Positions 31,001 to 39,905 of a stretch of 64,000 nucleotides of DNA are shown one piece after another; the first letter of the stretch is position 1, and each line of letters starts with the position of its first letter. The DNA is taken from positions 311,931 through 375,930 of the forward strand of contig NC_018307.1 of NCBI RefSeq assembly GCF_000234665.1, read 5' to 3'. The notes under the pieces are model-generated. The model did no database searches. It was not told the origin of the DNA and saw nothing but the letters and a program-made list of their open reading frames with translations. This DNA comes from Leishmania mexicana MHOM/GT/2001/U1103. Lineage: Eukaryota > Euglenozoa > Kinetoplastea > Trypanosomatida > Trypanosomatidae. The translations under genes were made by a program, and so were the position numbers.

Positions 31001-32142
31001 GCGGCGGTAAACGGCGAGTGACTGCCGCCGTTGCTAGTGTCCTCCTCCGCAGGCCGCCGCTGCGGGCGTGGCTCCTGAGTCGCCGCGGGGGAGCCCGTCG
31101 CCGTCGACTGCGCCGCCTCGAACTCGACAATACCATCGCTTGTGGTGGTGCTGCCGGTGCTGACGCCTTTCTTGACGTCCACACTTCTTGCCGGCGTCTG
31201 TACGTCCTTTGCTGAGGCGGTGGCTGCGGTCGGCGCTACCGCTGCTGTCGCTGCTGTGGCGGTGTTGGAGCGACCAAACAGCTCCTCACGGCGCTTCTGC
31301 AGAGCCTCGGCACTGCCGCTCGCATAGCTGCGCAGCGATGGCGAGGCAGAGGCGGAGGCTCCGCTGAAAGGCGGTGATAGCTGGCGCAGCGGACGCGGAG
31401 TCGCTGCTTGTGCCGGCGGCGACGTGGCCTGTCGCCGCTCTCCACTGCTGCGCTGCTGGTCGATGGTGCCGTAACTGGCAATGTGGGCGCCTTCGGATGC
31501 GTTGCCGTCACCGCCGCTGCGCCTGTGATGGCGGCTCGCCTGGCTGTGGCGCTGGCGCTCGGCGAACTCGCGTGGAAAGGGGGTGCAGAGGGAGGAGGAC
31601 GGGACGCTGGTCTCGCGTGCCCGACTTCCGCTGTGCGTGGCGCGCGCATCCTCGGTAATCACCACGTCGCACGGCACCTCTGCGGCGGCGTGGAGCAGAC
31701 TCGCCTGCCCCTCCGTCGATAAGGCGTTCGCCGACACGTCCAGCAGCGTGAGCCGTTGACACCCCAGAAGGAGCAGCTCAAGATGGCGCACGACACGGTC
31801 TGTGAGACCGCACCGCCGCCACAGCACCTGCCACTCAGTCACGTCGGCGTAGCGTCCTCGCGATGAGGGGCCCTCCATCTTCAGAAGGGACTCACAAAGT
31901 GCCACGACCGGCTTGTCGCCCACGTCGAGGTTGGTCATGTCCATCACCAGCACCGTCGACGGCGGCGCCCTTTGCCGGTCGCCAGCGCCGCTGCTGCGGT
32001 CATCGCCAGAGGTCGCTGGCACGTAGCTGCAGTAGGTGTTCAGCTTCTCTGCCCAGCCCTCCGTGTCGGCGACGCCCTGGCGCCGCAGCTCCGTCGTGAA
32101 CAGCGCCTGTAGGCGCTCGGCGAACTGGGCGTGAGCTGACAT
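28051..32142 (-). CDS. Leucine-rich repeat protein (1363 aa)
   Basis: The frame is open from a GTG at 32223, but the first ATG is at 32142, giving 1363 aa beginning MSAHAQFAERLQ. An N-terminal region (about 60-165) resembles ribonuclease-inhibitor-type LRRs (LTLLDVSANALS). A central block of about five consecutive LRRs of the SDS22/U2A' type lies at about residues 494-654, with LNLSHNHL, LDVSVNNL, LNARRNRL, LFLGHNGI, LDLTYNEL and a capping NPI motif. The remainder is Ser/Ala/Arg-rich low complexity. The last 200 residues or so are helical (QRARVRKWVQQLHEDTDAL) and may form a coiled coil. SDS22-type LRR proteins with long disordered tails are common in trypanosomatid flagellar and cytoskeletal proteomes. 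LRRs indicate protein binding; the partner is unknown. Confidence 0.85.
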   Translation of the reverse strand: MSAHAQFAERLQALFTTELRRQGVADTEGWAEKLNTYCSYVPATSGDDRSSGAGDRQRAPPSTVLVMDMTNLDVGDKPVVALCESLLKMEGPSSRGRYADVTEWQVLWRRCGLTDRVVRHLELLLLGCQRLTLLDVSANALSTEGQASLLHAAAEVPCDVVITEDARATHSGSRARETSVPSSSLCTPFPREFAERQRHSQASRHHRRSGGDGNASEGAHIASYGTIDQQRSSGERRQATSPPAQAATPRPLRQLSPPFSGASASASPSLRSYASGSAEALQKRREELFGRSNTATAATAAVAPTAATASAKDVQTPARSVDVKKGVSTGSTTTSDGIVEFEAAQSTATGSPAATQEPRPQRRPAEEDTSNGGSHSPFTAAATKSQRSAHRTGAAHAASTPAKADSASREPFVDRNDQIDLTANLSPVLDSVLDLSALMTCDGALREAHMFGGALTVWDVLEAYESAAEQQLHGSVSHGGETSVDAATSAKLPSALLGGTTYNAVTVLNLSHNHLTALCALPATLLRLDVSVNNLTELSGLQGCKMLTVLNARRNRLRTISGLEKNLSVAHLFLGHNGITAVEGVAHLVLLETLDLTYNELRTWASLRMLSLCSALRHLLLRGNPIMESGKPGFMAVLRNLCPTLLVVDEHRLANSCLADRALAQRNWGRQPNMINNTQPYARTETLRSGSGAGAPSSLLAHAAKAGSSASVDGSTMSSVAFTSSRRREGSRPAPFAAGDEDATDERSMNLLHMLTRGVTAPTGYGDSVRSQHAAQQMAQTRREKEAQARAVRERRLTANGRLLRGAVVKQLAEESRKYLEDTIVRRMTTAQQQLQGSHSALPDAGGRSSDAASVAASNLMTRHGSVERNAYGGVAHPERMENLMADVMGYTAASPEKRQRASMEGGVKDKTDAELLRRYKPRAARLRRDPSAKPPQSLTLEASAGPPSQQQRQQAPQRRTVSTGRAPSPAANGGSVLHGPAVVTRGQSARSTHRDGDDAALAVLYAGDASGRLSGEAARGASGSYAALHTADQRQPRAPEDAEIECSPISKDPQARVVASLNTTASILHDNVPLHRVNDPPHSAHLRTPPTSTRRHPSPTAHARRHPTPQDYRDPAEVDVTAIYPPSRTQRSPSPGVGGSTQKAQLQRYQRMPLRMNAPTSKPSSHSRSTSAAALSVASSAGARSPSLRPVHIDDAQRARVRKWVQQLHEDTDALQDALQTLVDLLEAQRQKRMPVPESSRELPPTYLQERRRCVQIIQDSGMLQDTYVPMDVVVYYGLSKAELEGQTDRSMQVVTRCGGSTEVDERAWAREVAERSDVLRQVHLMGDAKTCLRYVALLVGDGREKLLQQYVDQLKESLRSA

Positions 32143-33105
32143 GCACACGAGGGAGGGAGGGGGGAGGGAGAACAGCTCAAGGGGGCTGTAATCCGCACGG
32201 GTCTCGCGCACGTACGCGGGCACGCGCGCACGAATGGCTGAGCTCTCCTCTATGCGTGAGGCGTGCGAGTCTATGTCTATGCGTATGGGGCCGACTGTGC
32301 GTGTAGGCTGATGCGGCTGCGCACGTGCACGTCAATGCTTTTAAATATGCGAAGGAAAAGGGGAGGAGGGGGTGGGCGCAGGCGAGATCAGAGGACGTGC
32401 AGCAGTGGTGAGGGATGGCGAGAGGGGAGGCCAGGCAGACGCTGCGCAGGAGGGCACACGGGGTCAGTGGGTGCCACTTCGAGTGTTGCTCTCGATGTTC
32501 GCCACCGCCGCCGCTGCGTCACCTGACACGGCTGCGTACCTGCGGCGAGTACAGGCTAGAGAGCGAAGGGAAACGATGGAGGGTGGGAGAGGGTGAGAGA
32601 CACCGGCACGAGGGTATGCATTGCCCTACGCGTGCGAGAGAGAGGCGCGGAGGGTTGCGCCCGACGTGCGGCTCTTCCTTCAACGACGCGCACGCCGGCA
32701 GTTAACACGCCTACACCCGCATAGAGAGACACAGAGCGTGCCTTCACACGAGCAAGAGCGTTGCCCGTCGTTCACCAGTCGCTGTAGCGGATGCCGGCCA
32801 AACTCCACGGACCCAAGTGCATACCATTGCAGCTGCGTGATGGCCGACAGCGACGACCATGCCAGTCGAGTAGGGGCTACTTCTGTGATGGGGAGAACAG
32901 GGAACAGTGGGGGCCACACAAGACCCGTGCACACATGCGCGCACAGACGGAGGCCACCCGACCCACGTTATAGGACACCAGCAGACGGGTGCCGAGCATA
33001 GACGAGGAGCGAGGGAACAGGCGAGGGAGGAGACGTGCATGGGCGGGGTGGGGATAGGTAAGGCTTGATGGCTGCTGCTGCTGCTGCTGCCAGTGGGCCA
33101 CCGCG
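32143..33105. other. Intergenic spacer with CTG-type repeat
   Basis: About 960 bp. Immediately upstream of the LRR gene start the sense strand has a polypyrimidine tract (about 32148-32171). A (GCT)6 repeat lies at 33071-33090, about 15 nt downstream of the 2011-aa gene's stop codon. No gene seen. Confidence 0.6.
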
Positions 33106-36100
33106 TCACAGCAGCTCTCCATCGACGACGAGCTTGTAAAGCGCTGGGTGCACGTCACGCCCAGCAGCCTCCAGCGACTGCTTCGTCGTTTTAACGAGCA
33201 GCGCGCGCTGGAGCAGGATGCCGCGGCGGTCGTACTGCCGCTCGAAGAGCTGCTGGACAACCGGGTGTGCGGTCTCGCCAAGGCGGATGAAGAGACCGCT
33301 GAGGTCGACCAGGAGGATCAGGTCCGTTTGCCACGCTGGCGTAGCGGAGAGGGACGAAGCACCGATGGACCACGTAGACGCCGAGGAGGTCGGCAACAGT
33401 GTGTCGTTGAGCAGGCGGTCGGCCGTCGAGTTCGGGAGGCGGCCTTCGTTGCCCCCTCCAGAAGCAGCAAGCGACGAGGCGTCCTGCGCCATTACGTAGG
33501 CCGTGTAGTCGGCGAGGCTGTGGGTGAGTCGCTGGAACTGCTTCGGCATGCTCGAGAGATCGATGCAGCAGCGGAGGACGGCTTCCACCTCGCGTAGGGT
33601 CATCCCTGCCAGAAGCCGCGGTGGCTGGTACGACGGCGGCTGGTCACCATGAGGCGGCTCGCCATCGCGCCGTTCCTGCACAACCACTTGCTGCACATAT
33701 GCGAGAAGGGCGTCCACCGTCGTCATGACGGTCGTCATGACGCGACCGGCGACGCTGCGCAGCAGCTGAAGCAGCACGCACACCTGCTGCATTGTCAGAG
33801 GGGCAGCGGCGGCCACATCACCGCTGTTTTCCTTGGCGCTCTCCTCGGCTAGCTCCACGATACGCTTGCACATATTCTCCATGACCGTCGTGTCGACCTC
33901 CACAGAGGCGCGCAGCAGCCCTTGCGCCAGTCGAGTGAGGCTGTGCGCTTGCATGGTATGCGCCACCTCGCTGAGACGCCTGTACGTAGCCTCCATCACC
34001 GCCGCCGTGCGCAGCCCGCACGCGATCAGCAGGTACGACACATTTGCCAGCTCCGCGGGGGAGCAGGTGGGCAGCACCCGCTCCGTGCAGTGCCGGGCAA
34101 GGATGTGCACGACGTCGTAGTCCGTCGAGCTGCGTCGCTCCGCCAGCTCCAAGGCGGCCTTCATCACTGGCAGGCTCGCATCGTGGTGGTAGCGCGCGAC
34201 GTTGGCGAGTACAGCAGCGCCGATGTCATCGTGTGGGAAGCAGTCCCGCAGGCAGTGGAGGATGGCCAGGGCAGTCGAGGCGACCGATACGAGCATGTGC
34301 GGGTCGTTCTGCAGCAGCCCGCGCACCTGCGCAGAGAAGATCGGCTGCACCGCCGTCACGCACACGGTGCGCACGCTCGCATTGCCAGACTGCGTGCCAC
34401 ACCGCAGCAGACGCACCGAGAGCTCCAGCGAGAACTTGCGCCCCATGTCAGCGACGCGACCGAGCAGGACACCGTAGAGCTGCTGATGATACACGCCACC
34501 TGCGCAGTAAGCCTCAACGCACAGGACGATCTCGTCCGGTGCCAGCGTCGGGGCAGCGCGCATAGTGCGCGAGACGAATGCGCGTAGCACCTGCTGCTGC
34601 AGCTGGCTCTCTCCCGAGAGCGCCGCGTAGCCGCGCAGCAGCAGCGGAATGTCGTGCACATTGTACGGCAGCTGCACCGCCTGCAGTACGTAGACGGCGA
34701 GGGTTCGCGGCAGCAGCCGCATCGCCTCTGCCTCTGACGCCGTCCAGCGCACCGTCGCAGAGGCCGCGGGCCCCGCCTTTGCTTCTCTCGGTGGAGACTG
34801 CTGCGGTTGCCGTGCTTCGTCCAAGGCCATGGCCTTCGCCTCCGTCGCCACTACATCAACGCCTCCAGTCAGGCCACGCTGTGAACCGCTGCCCTTGGCC
34901 GTGCCAGCTTCGCCAGCGGTGAGGTGTGCGACGACCTCGACAAGCGCGCCACACTCGCCCACCGTGTAGCGGCGCAGCGCGAGCTCCTGCGGCTTCAAGA
35001 AGGACTGGAGCAATGGCCCGTACGGGACGGTGCGCAGCAGCTGCAGGAGCGTCGCTGCGTCGCCGTCGTCGACGGCCGCCTCAGCGGTCCTCTGCACGGC
35101 GCTGAGGGTGTGTAGGGTGGTGATGCGCTGTGCCACCGTCGTCGTGCGCCGTGTTGCGGTTGCTGCGCCGCCGTCAGACGCCCTCGCTGCATGCAAGTCC
35201 TGGCGTAGAGCTACAACAAGGCGCTCGATGAGCCGCCGCACCGGCGGTGCCGCCAGCGGTGCGCCAGTCGCGTGCAGGCGCTGCAGCACCGTCATGGTCT
35301 GCGAGGTGGCAAGCAGCGGACTCAGCAGGTCCAGCAACTGTAGCAGCATCGACGTGAGCGCGTCATCAGCGCGGAGGCACAGCGTGGCAGCAGCACAGAG
35401 CAGCTGTGTCGCCAACACACCAGTCGCGGTGTCGGCAACGTCAGCCGTGCTCGCAGTCGACTCCGCGTGGGGGACCTCCTCAGGCGTCTGCAGGGCCGTG
35501 GCGCGCGTCTTCAGGTGCTGCTCCACCGCCGCCACCACGCCACGCACCAAGGCAGGAGAGACGTGCTGGACGCTGTCCGCGACGCACGTGACCACCATCA
35601 CCTCAGTCAGCGTGGTGAGTGGCATCTGCAGCGCTGGCGTCGCATCGGTACCGCGGGACGGGGTGCACATGACGGCTGTCAGCGCGGGGTCAAATACGTC
35701 TATGCGGAACATGCGCAGCGCGGCTGGCTCCACCACCACCGTGTACTCGGTGCGCAGGCGGTACAGCAGGTGCACCACCGTCAGCAGGTAGTGTCGATAC
35801 CGCTGCCGAGTCGTGCTGGCGGACACGGCGGAGGATCTGCTCGACTGGGTCATGCTGTTCGCGACGGCGGCTGTGGAGGCGATGTAGATGGTCAGCAGTT
35901 GATAAACGGCGAGGCCGCTGTTGCGCGCGTGGGCGGAGTGCGGGTGCCGCGTCAAGCCGTGCGACTGCCGCGACAGCTGCGACAGCAGCCGCTCTAGCCG
36001 CTCCACGACTGCAAACGCCCACGCGACCGCGGCTGCTGCATCGCTCTGACCACCGTCCCCAACGCCAGCACCGGCAGCCCTGCCGTGCGACTTATTCAGA

Positions 36101-39100
36101 GTACTGTGTAAGGCTGTGAGCTGGGCGACGGTGTCGGCTGGCATGCCGCACAGAATGGCGGCCGTGCTCAGCCGCAGCGCCACCTCTGTCAGCTCCTCCA
36201 CCGACATCGGCATCGCAGCGGCGGTAGACGAGTGATGATGACCCCCGACAGTGCCGTGGCTAAGAGATTCAGTTGCCTTGCTTGTGCCGGCACCACCTCC
36301 AGAGCCCGCACGCTCCAGGCCCGACCCCAGCAACTTCACCGCCGACTCCGTGAGGCGTGGCAGGAAGAGCGCTGGCAACAGCGCCAGGGCCTTCTCGACG
36401 TTTTCCGACAGGGCTACGGGGGGTGCAGGGGATCGACCGCTTCTCCCTACAGCAGCGGCTGCCGAGGCAGGACTGCGCAGGCTGCCACTGGTGAGGTCGC
36501 TCACGTCATCGCAGCCCATCTCCGTCAGCCGAGTGCGGAAGCCCTCCCAGACGACCTCGAGCGCATCGGCCAGCGCCGCCTCCTGCCCTTCACGCTGCAG
36601 CAGTGGCAGCACCGCCTGCGTCAGCATCTCGACAGCGACGGCGTCGCCACGGAGAAGACACTCGACAAGGGCCTCCAGACCAACGAAGAGGAGATGGCTC
36701 ACCTGCCGCCGGTAGAACGCTGGCGTAAGTATCGCCGAGGGGGCCGCAGCCTTTCCGTCGCTGTCAGTGGCGTCCAAGGCAGTTCGCCGCTTGCCGCGCT
36801 TGCTGCTGTTCCGCTCACGGCGCTGCCGGGCCGCGGCGGCCGCCTGCGACTGCGGGCTTAGCATCGCGGTCGCCGACAGCACAACAGACGCACCGGGCAG
36901 CGCCGCCGCGCCAGCCGCACCCGCCGCCATGCGCTGCGTCAAGTTGAAGGTGCTGACAGCAGCGTCTTTATGCCCGCTGACCTTTCCTGCTGCTGCAGCG
37001 TCGACCGTCACTGCTTCCTTCTGCGCTGCGTCGTTCGCTTCACCAAGCTCGTCTGTGGAGCTGACGACGACGCGGTAGCTGTCCTTGTTGCACTGCGCCA
37101 GCATCCCTGCCACTTGATCCACGAGCACCGCGCGCGTGCGGACCGGTAGAGAGGTCGTGGCGCACGATGCGGAGAAGCGGTTCACCGCCCGCACCACGTC
37201 GATGACATCGCGCGGCGGCAGCGAGAGGCAGAGACTGCTGGTGAGTAGCGACTCTGGTGGGAAGCCAGCGCACAACATCGCGTACAGCAGCTCCGTCAGT
37301 GGGCTGTGCAGTGGCGGGCGCGCAGGTGGTGGGCGAGGGGCACCAGCCTTCGCTAGCGCATGGCGGTGCTCCTTCTCCAGACGTTCCACCAACTGCGGCA
37401 CACGCTGCGGTCGCTGCCGGAGGTAGGCGGCGGCAACGGTGCACACGTCCGTAATGATCTGCACGTAACTTGTGCGCTCCGGTGAGAGTCGGCGCAGCTC
37501 CGCCGTCACCGCTGGTGCGCAGATGTACTCGAAGAGGTCTGCGCCCTTGACGGTCTCCGTGCATCGACATGCCTGAAGCAGGATGCGCTGGCACGCCTCC
37601 TCAACTGCACTTCCCGTTGCCGGCGGGAGGACCACGCCGAGCTCCTCGATCCACCGCCTGCAGCGCAGGATGTCCACAAACACCGCCGCTACCACATCAA
37701 GACCACTTTTGTGGACGGATGCCTCGAGCGCTTGAAAGTGTGACGCCAGCCTGCCACGCGCACTATCGCGCCACCTTGTCCACTCGTCCACGAGGACCGC
37801 GTCGATAGGAGAGGCTCCGACAGACGCCGCCACCGACTTTGAGTGCGACAGCGCAGAGGCAGCCTCCACGGCCACCGCACTGACAGCAGCCACCAGGAAC
37901 AAGGTGGTTGTGTCGCCATACGTGCTTTCCACCGATGAAGGAAATGACGACTTTCCCGTCTCACTTCTCGCCGCTGCCGCCGCCTCAAGCTGCTGGACGA
38001 GCGCGTGCGTCGGTGCCATCAGCCGTGTGAGCACCTCGAGCACGCGCCTGCTGAGGGCGATTTCTTCTCGGCTCTGGACCTGCTGCTCTCTCCTCGGGCG
38101 CTGGCTCAGCGCGACGGGCGTCCGCCTGTCCATCTGCCCTCGATGCACGTTCATCAGTGTCCGCAAGACCAGCGCCACGGAAGTGCACTGCTGCTGCACC
38201 GGCTGCCCCATATCGGCTTCAAGTTGCGCCTGCAGCGTCGACAGGTATGCGGACCATGCTGCCTCGTTGAGCTCGGCGACATTGTCTAAATGGCACATAA
38301 CCTGGTGGTGAACGTGCAGCAGCGTGAACAGCTCCATCACTACGGTCTCGCTGCGCACCAAAGCCGGTGTGCCCTCTATGCGCCACCGCGTCTCCCCCAC
38401 CGCTGTGGGCGAGGCGAGGCTGGCGCGCAGAGCGCCGTCGACGTTCGCGTGCCCTCGTGGGTAGAACATGGTGTACAGCTGCGGATACGCGTTTGGCTCG
38501 TTCGCGAGGGCGGACAACAGCTGCGCGCGTTCAGAAACGTTTATCTCCACCGGCAGCGCGCCACCGCCGCCGCCGCCGCCGCCACCGGTGGAGGCCGTGC
38601 TACCCCCACGGATCGCGCCTACGGCGTTACCCGCCGTCGTGCTGCGCTCCGACGCTGCCACATTTGCCGAGGATGAGGACGCTCCAGCGGCGACTAAGTG
38701 GCGCTGCTGCCAGCGACAATGGCGCCGGAGAGTCGCCCACTCCTGCACAGCATCGCCGAGGTGCACGACGCGCTCAACTGGAGCGATTGCAGGTGGCGGT
38801 GCCGGGGCCTGCTGCCGAGTTGCTCGCTGCTGCTTCGGCTTCTTCGCCGTCGCTGCCGGTACACTGTCATCAGCGGCGGAGATAACCTGACGCCTTCTTG
38901 TTTTCCTCGCAGACGGCGCCAGCATCACACCGGAAGTAGTCAGTATGCCAACATGCGTGTACGTCCGCGTAGGTGTGAAGAGCGGCGCAGGAGAAGCTAT
39001 CCTTTCTACCACGGCTGCTGCTTCGGCGCTACCAGTGACTATGACGGCCCCGAGTGGCACGTGCCATACGCGGCGCATCAGGCTCGACGATGTCGACGAC

Positions 39101-39141
39101 GAGGGGCGCTGAGAGAGCCACGTGTACATTCGAGAGGACAT
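33106..39141 (-). CDS. Very large helical-repeat-like hypothetical protein (2011 aa), possibly mitochondrial
   Basis: A continuous 2011-codon ORF from the ATG at 39141. The N-terminus (MSSRMYTWLSQRPS ... LMRRVWHV) is basic and hydroxylated with no early acidic residues, compatible with a mitochondrial presequence. A poly-Gly run near residue 185 comes from a GCC microsatellite on the plus strand. Almost all the rest is Ala/Leu/Val/Thr-rich amphipathic helices in long series, resembling a helical-repeat solenoid, with low-complexity linkers near 740-850. The C-terminal 100 residues (ILLVDLSGLFIRLGE ... VHPALYKLVVDGELL) look like a compact domain. Such architecture is frequent in trypanosomatid mitochondrial RNA-processing and ribosome-assembly factors, but I see no PPR or RAP signature I could defend. 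Function unknown. Confidence 0.8.
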   Translation of the reverse strand: MSSRMYTWLSQRPSSSTSSSLMRRVWHVPLGAVIVTGSAEAAAVVERIASPAPLFTPTRTYTHVGILTTSGVMLAPSARKTRRRQVISAADDSVPAATAKKPKQQRATRQQAPAPPPAIAPVERVVHLGDAVQEWATLRRHCRWQQRHLVAAGASSSSANVAASERSTTAGNAVGAIRGGSTASTGGGGGGGGGALPVEINVSERAQLLSALANEPNAYPQLYTMFYPRGHANVDGALRASLASPTAVGETRWRIEGTPALVRSETVVMELFTLLHVHHQVMCHLDNVAELNEAAWSAYLSTLQAQLEADMGQPVQQQCTSVALVLRTLMNVHRGQMDRRTPVALSQRPRREQQVQSREEIALSRRVLEVLTRLMAPTHALVQQLEAAAAARSETGKSSFPSSVESTYGDTTTLFLVAAVSAVAVEAASALSHSKSVAASVGASPIDAVLVDEWTRWRDSARGRLASHFQALEASVHKSGLDVVAAVFVDILRCRRWIEELGVVLPPATGSAVEEACQRILLQACRCTETVKGADLFEYICAPAVTAELRRLSPERTSYVQIITDVCTVAAAYLRQRPQRVPQLVERLEKEHRHALAKAGAPRPPPARPPLHSPLTELLYAMLCAGFPPESLLTSSLCLSLPPRDVIDVVRAVNRFSASCATTSLPVRTRAVLVDQVAGMLAQCNKDSYRVVVSSTDELGEANDAAQKEAVTVDAAAAGKVSGHKDAAVSTFNLTQRMAAGAAGAAALPGASVVLSATAMLSPQSQAAAAARQRRERNSSKRGKRRTALDATDSDGKAAAPSAILTPAFYRRQVSHLLFVGLEALVECLLRGDAVAVEMLTQAVLPLLQREGQEAALADALEVVWEGFRTRLTEMGCDDVSDLTSGSLRSPASAAAAVGRSGRSPAPPVALSENVEKALALLPALFLPRLTESAVKLLGSGLERAGSGGGAGTSKATESLSHGTVGGHHHSSTAAAMPMSVEELTEVALRLSTAAILCGMPADTVAQLTALHSTLNKSHGRAAGAGVGDGGQSDAAAAVAWAFAVVERLERLLSQLSRQSHGLTRHPHSAHARNSGLAVYQLLTIYIASTAAVANSMTQSSRSSAVSASTTRQRYRHYLLTVVHLLYRLRTEYTVVVEPAALRMFRIDVFDPALTAVMCTPSRGTDATPALQMPLTTLTEVMVVTCVADSVQHVSPALVRGVVAAVEQHLKTRATALQTPEEVPHAESTASTADVADTATGVLATQLLCAAATLCLRADDALTSMLLQLLDLLSPLLATSQTMTVLQRLHATGAPLAAPPVRRLIERLVVALRQDLHAARASDGGAATATRRTTTVAQRITTLHTLSAVQRTAEAAVDDGDAATLLQLLRTVPYGPLLQSFLKPQELALRRYTVGECGALVEVVAHLTAGEAGTAKGSGSQRGLTGGVDVVATEAKAMALDEARQPQQSPPREAKAGPAASATVRWTASEAEAMRLLPRTLAVYVLQAVQLPYNVHDIPLLLRGYAALSGESQLQQQVLRAFVSRTMRAAPTLAPDEIVLCVEAYCAGGVYHQQLYGVLLGRVADMGRKFSLELSVRLLRCGTQSGNASVRTVCVTAVQPIFSAQVRGLLQNDPHMLVSVASTALAILHCLRDCFPHDDIGAAVLANVARYHHDASLPVMKAALELAERRSSTDYDVVHILARHCTERVLPTCSPAELANVSYLLIACGLRTAAVMEATYRRLSEVAHTMQAHSLTRLAQGLLRASVEVDTTVMENMCKRIVELAEESAKENSGDVAAAAPLTMQQVCVLLQLLRSVAGRVMTTVMTTVDALLAYVQQVVVQERRDGEPPHGDQPPSYQPPRLLAGMTLREVEAVLRCCIDLSSMPKQFQRLTHSLADYTAYVMAQDASSLAASGGGNEGRLPNSTADRLLNDTLLPTSSASTWSIGASSLSATPAWQTDLILLVDLSGLFIRLGETAHPVVQQLFERQYDRRGILLQRALLVKTTKQSLEAAGRDVHPALYKLVVDGELL

Positions 39142-39905
39142 TGTCTACGGTTGCTGGAGGCCGCACCCCCTGGGCAAGTGTATGCGCGTATCTGTGAAGT
39201 GCGTGTCGGCGCACCCGCTTCAGGATGAGCTCAAGCGGATGTGCGCGGCACTCTCCGTGTCTGCCTGCCTGTCGCCGGCCTCTGTGAGCGTGTCTGCACG
39301 GCCGGTGATGGACGCTTGGGAGTGCGACCAGGCCGCGGCTTTTCCTCTTCTTTGTGTGTTCCTAGTTCAGCAGTCGGCCGGCTGTGCCGCGGTGGTGGGG
39401 CGCAGAGGAGTCGACGGGGTTACGCTTTGCCAAGCAGCTTTGTCCGTGTACGTGTGTGTGTGTGTGTGTGCACTTGCTCATGACTTCTCGATGCAGCCGT
39501 GGAGCGCAGCAGCAGCAGCAGTGGGCACGGCGTGGACATGGGTGACGGTGAAGGGAGAGAGAGAGGGAAGGTGATTGATGGAGGTAGGAGTTGAAGCTGA
39601 AGCGTCACGGTCGAGGATGGTTTGGAGAAAGGGAAGGGGAGGGGCTGCAGCGACGGCGGCGGCGGGCCGCGTTGAGGGTGGTGCACCCGTCACAAGCACG
39701 ATGATACGTACGCACACAAAGAGGGCGTAGGCGACTTCGTTCAAGCCAGCACACAGCCTGAGCACCACACACACACACACACACTCACACGCCCGCCCAA
39801 CACCAGATCACAAGGGAGGCGAGAAGACATGAGAATTACTCGGCAGGCATCCGCGCATCGAACACCGGAAATTTCACCAATGCGCTCATGAGACTAGCCG
39901 TACAC
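39142..39905. other. Intergenic spacer with opposed (GT)n and (CA)n tracts
   Basis: Contains (GT)n at 39452-39470 and (CA)n at 39766-39784, about 300 bp apart and in inverted orientation, so the two tracts could pair in the transcript. No gene seen. Confidence 0.6.
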
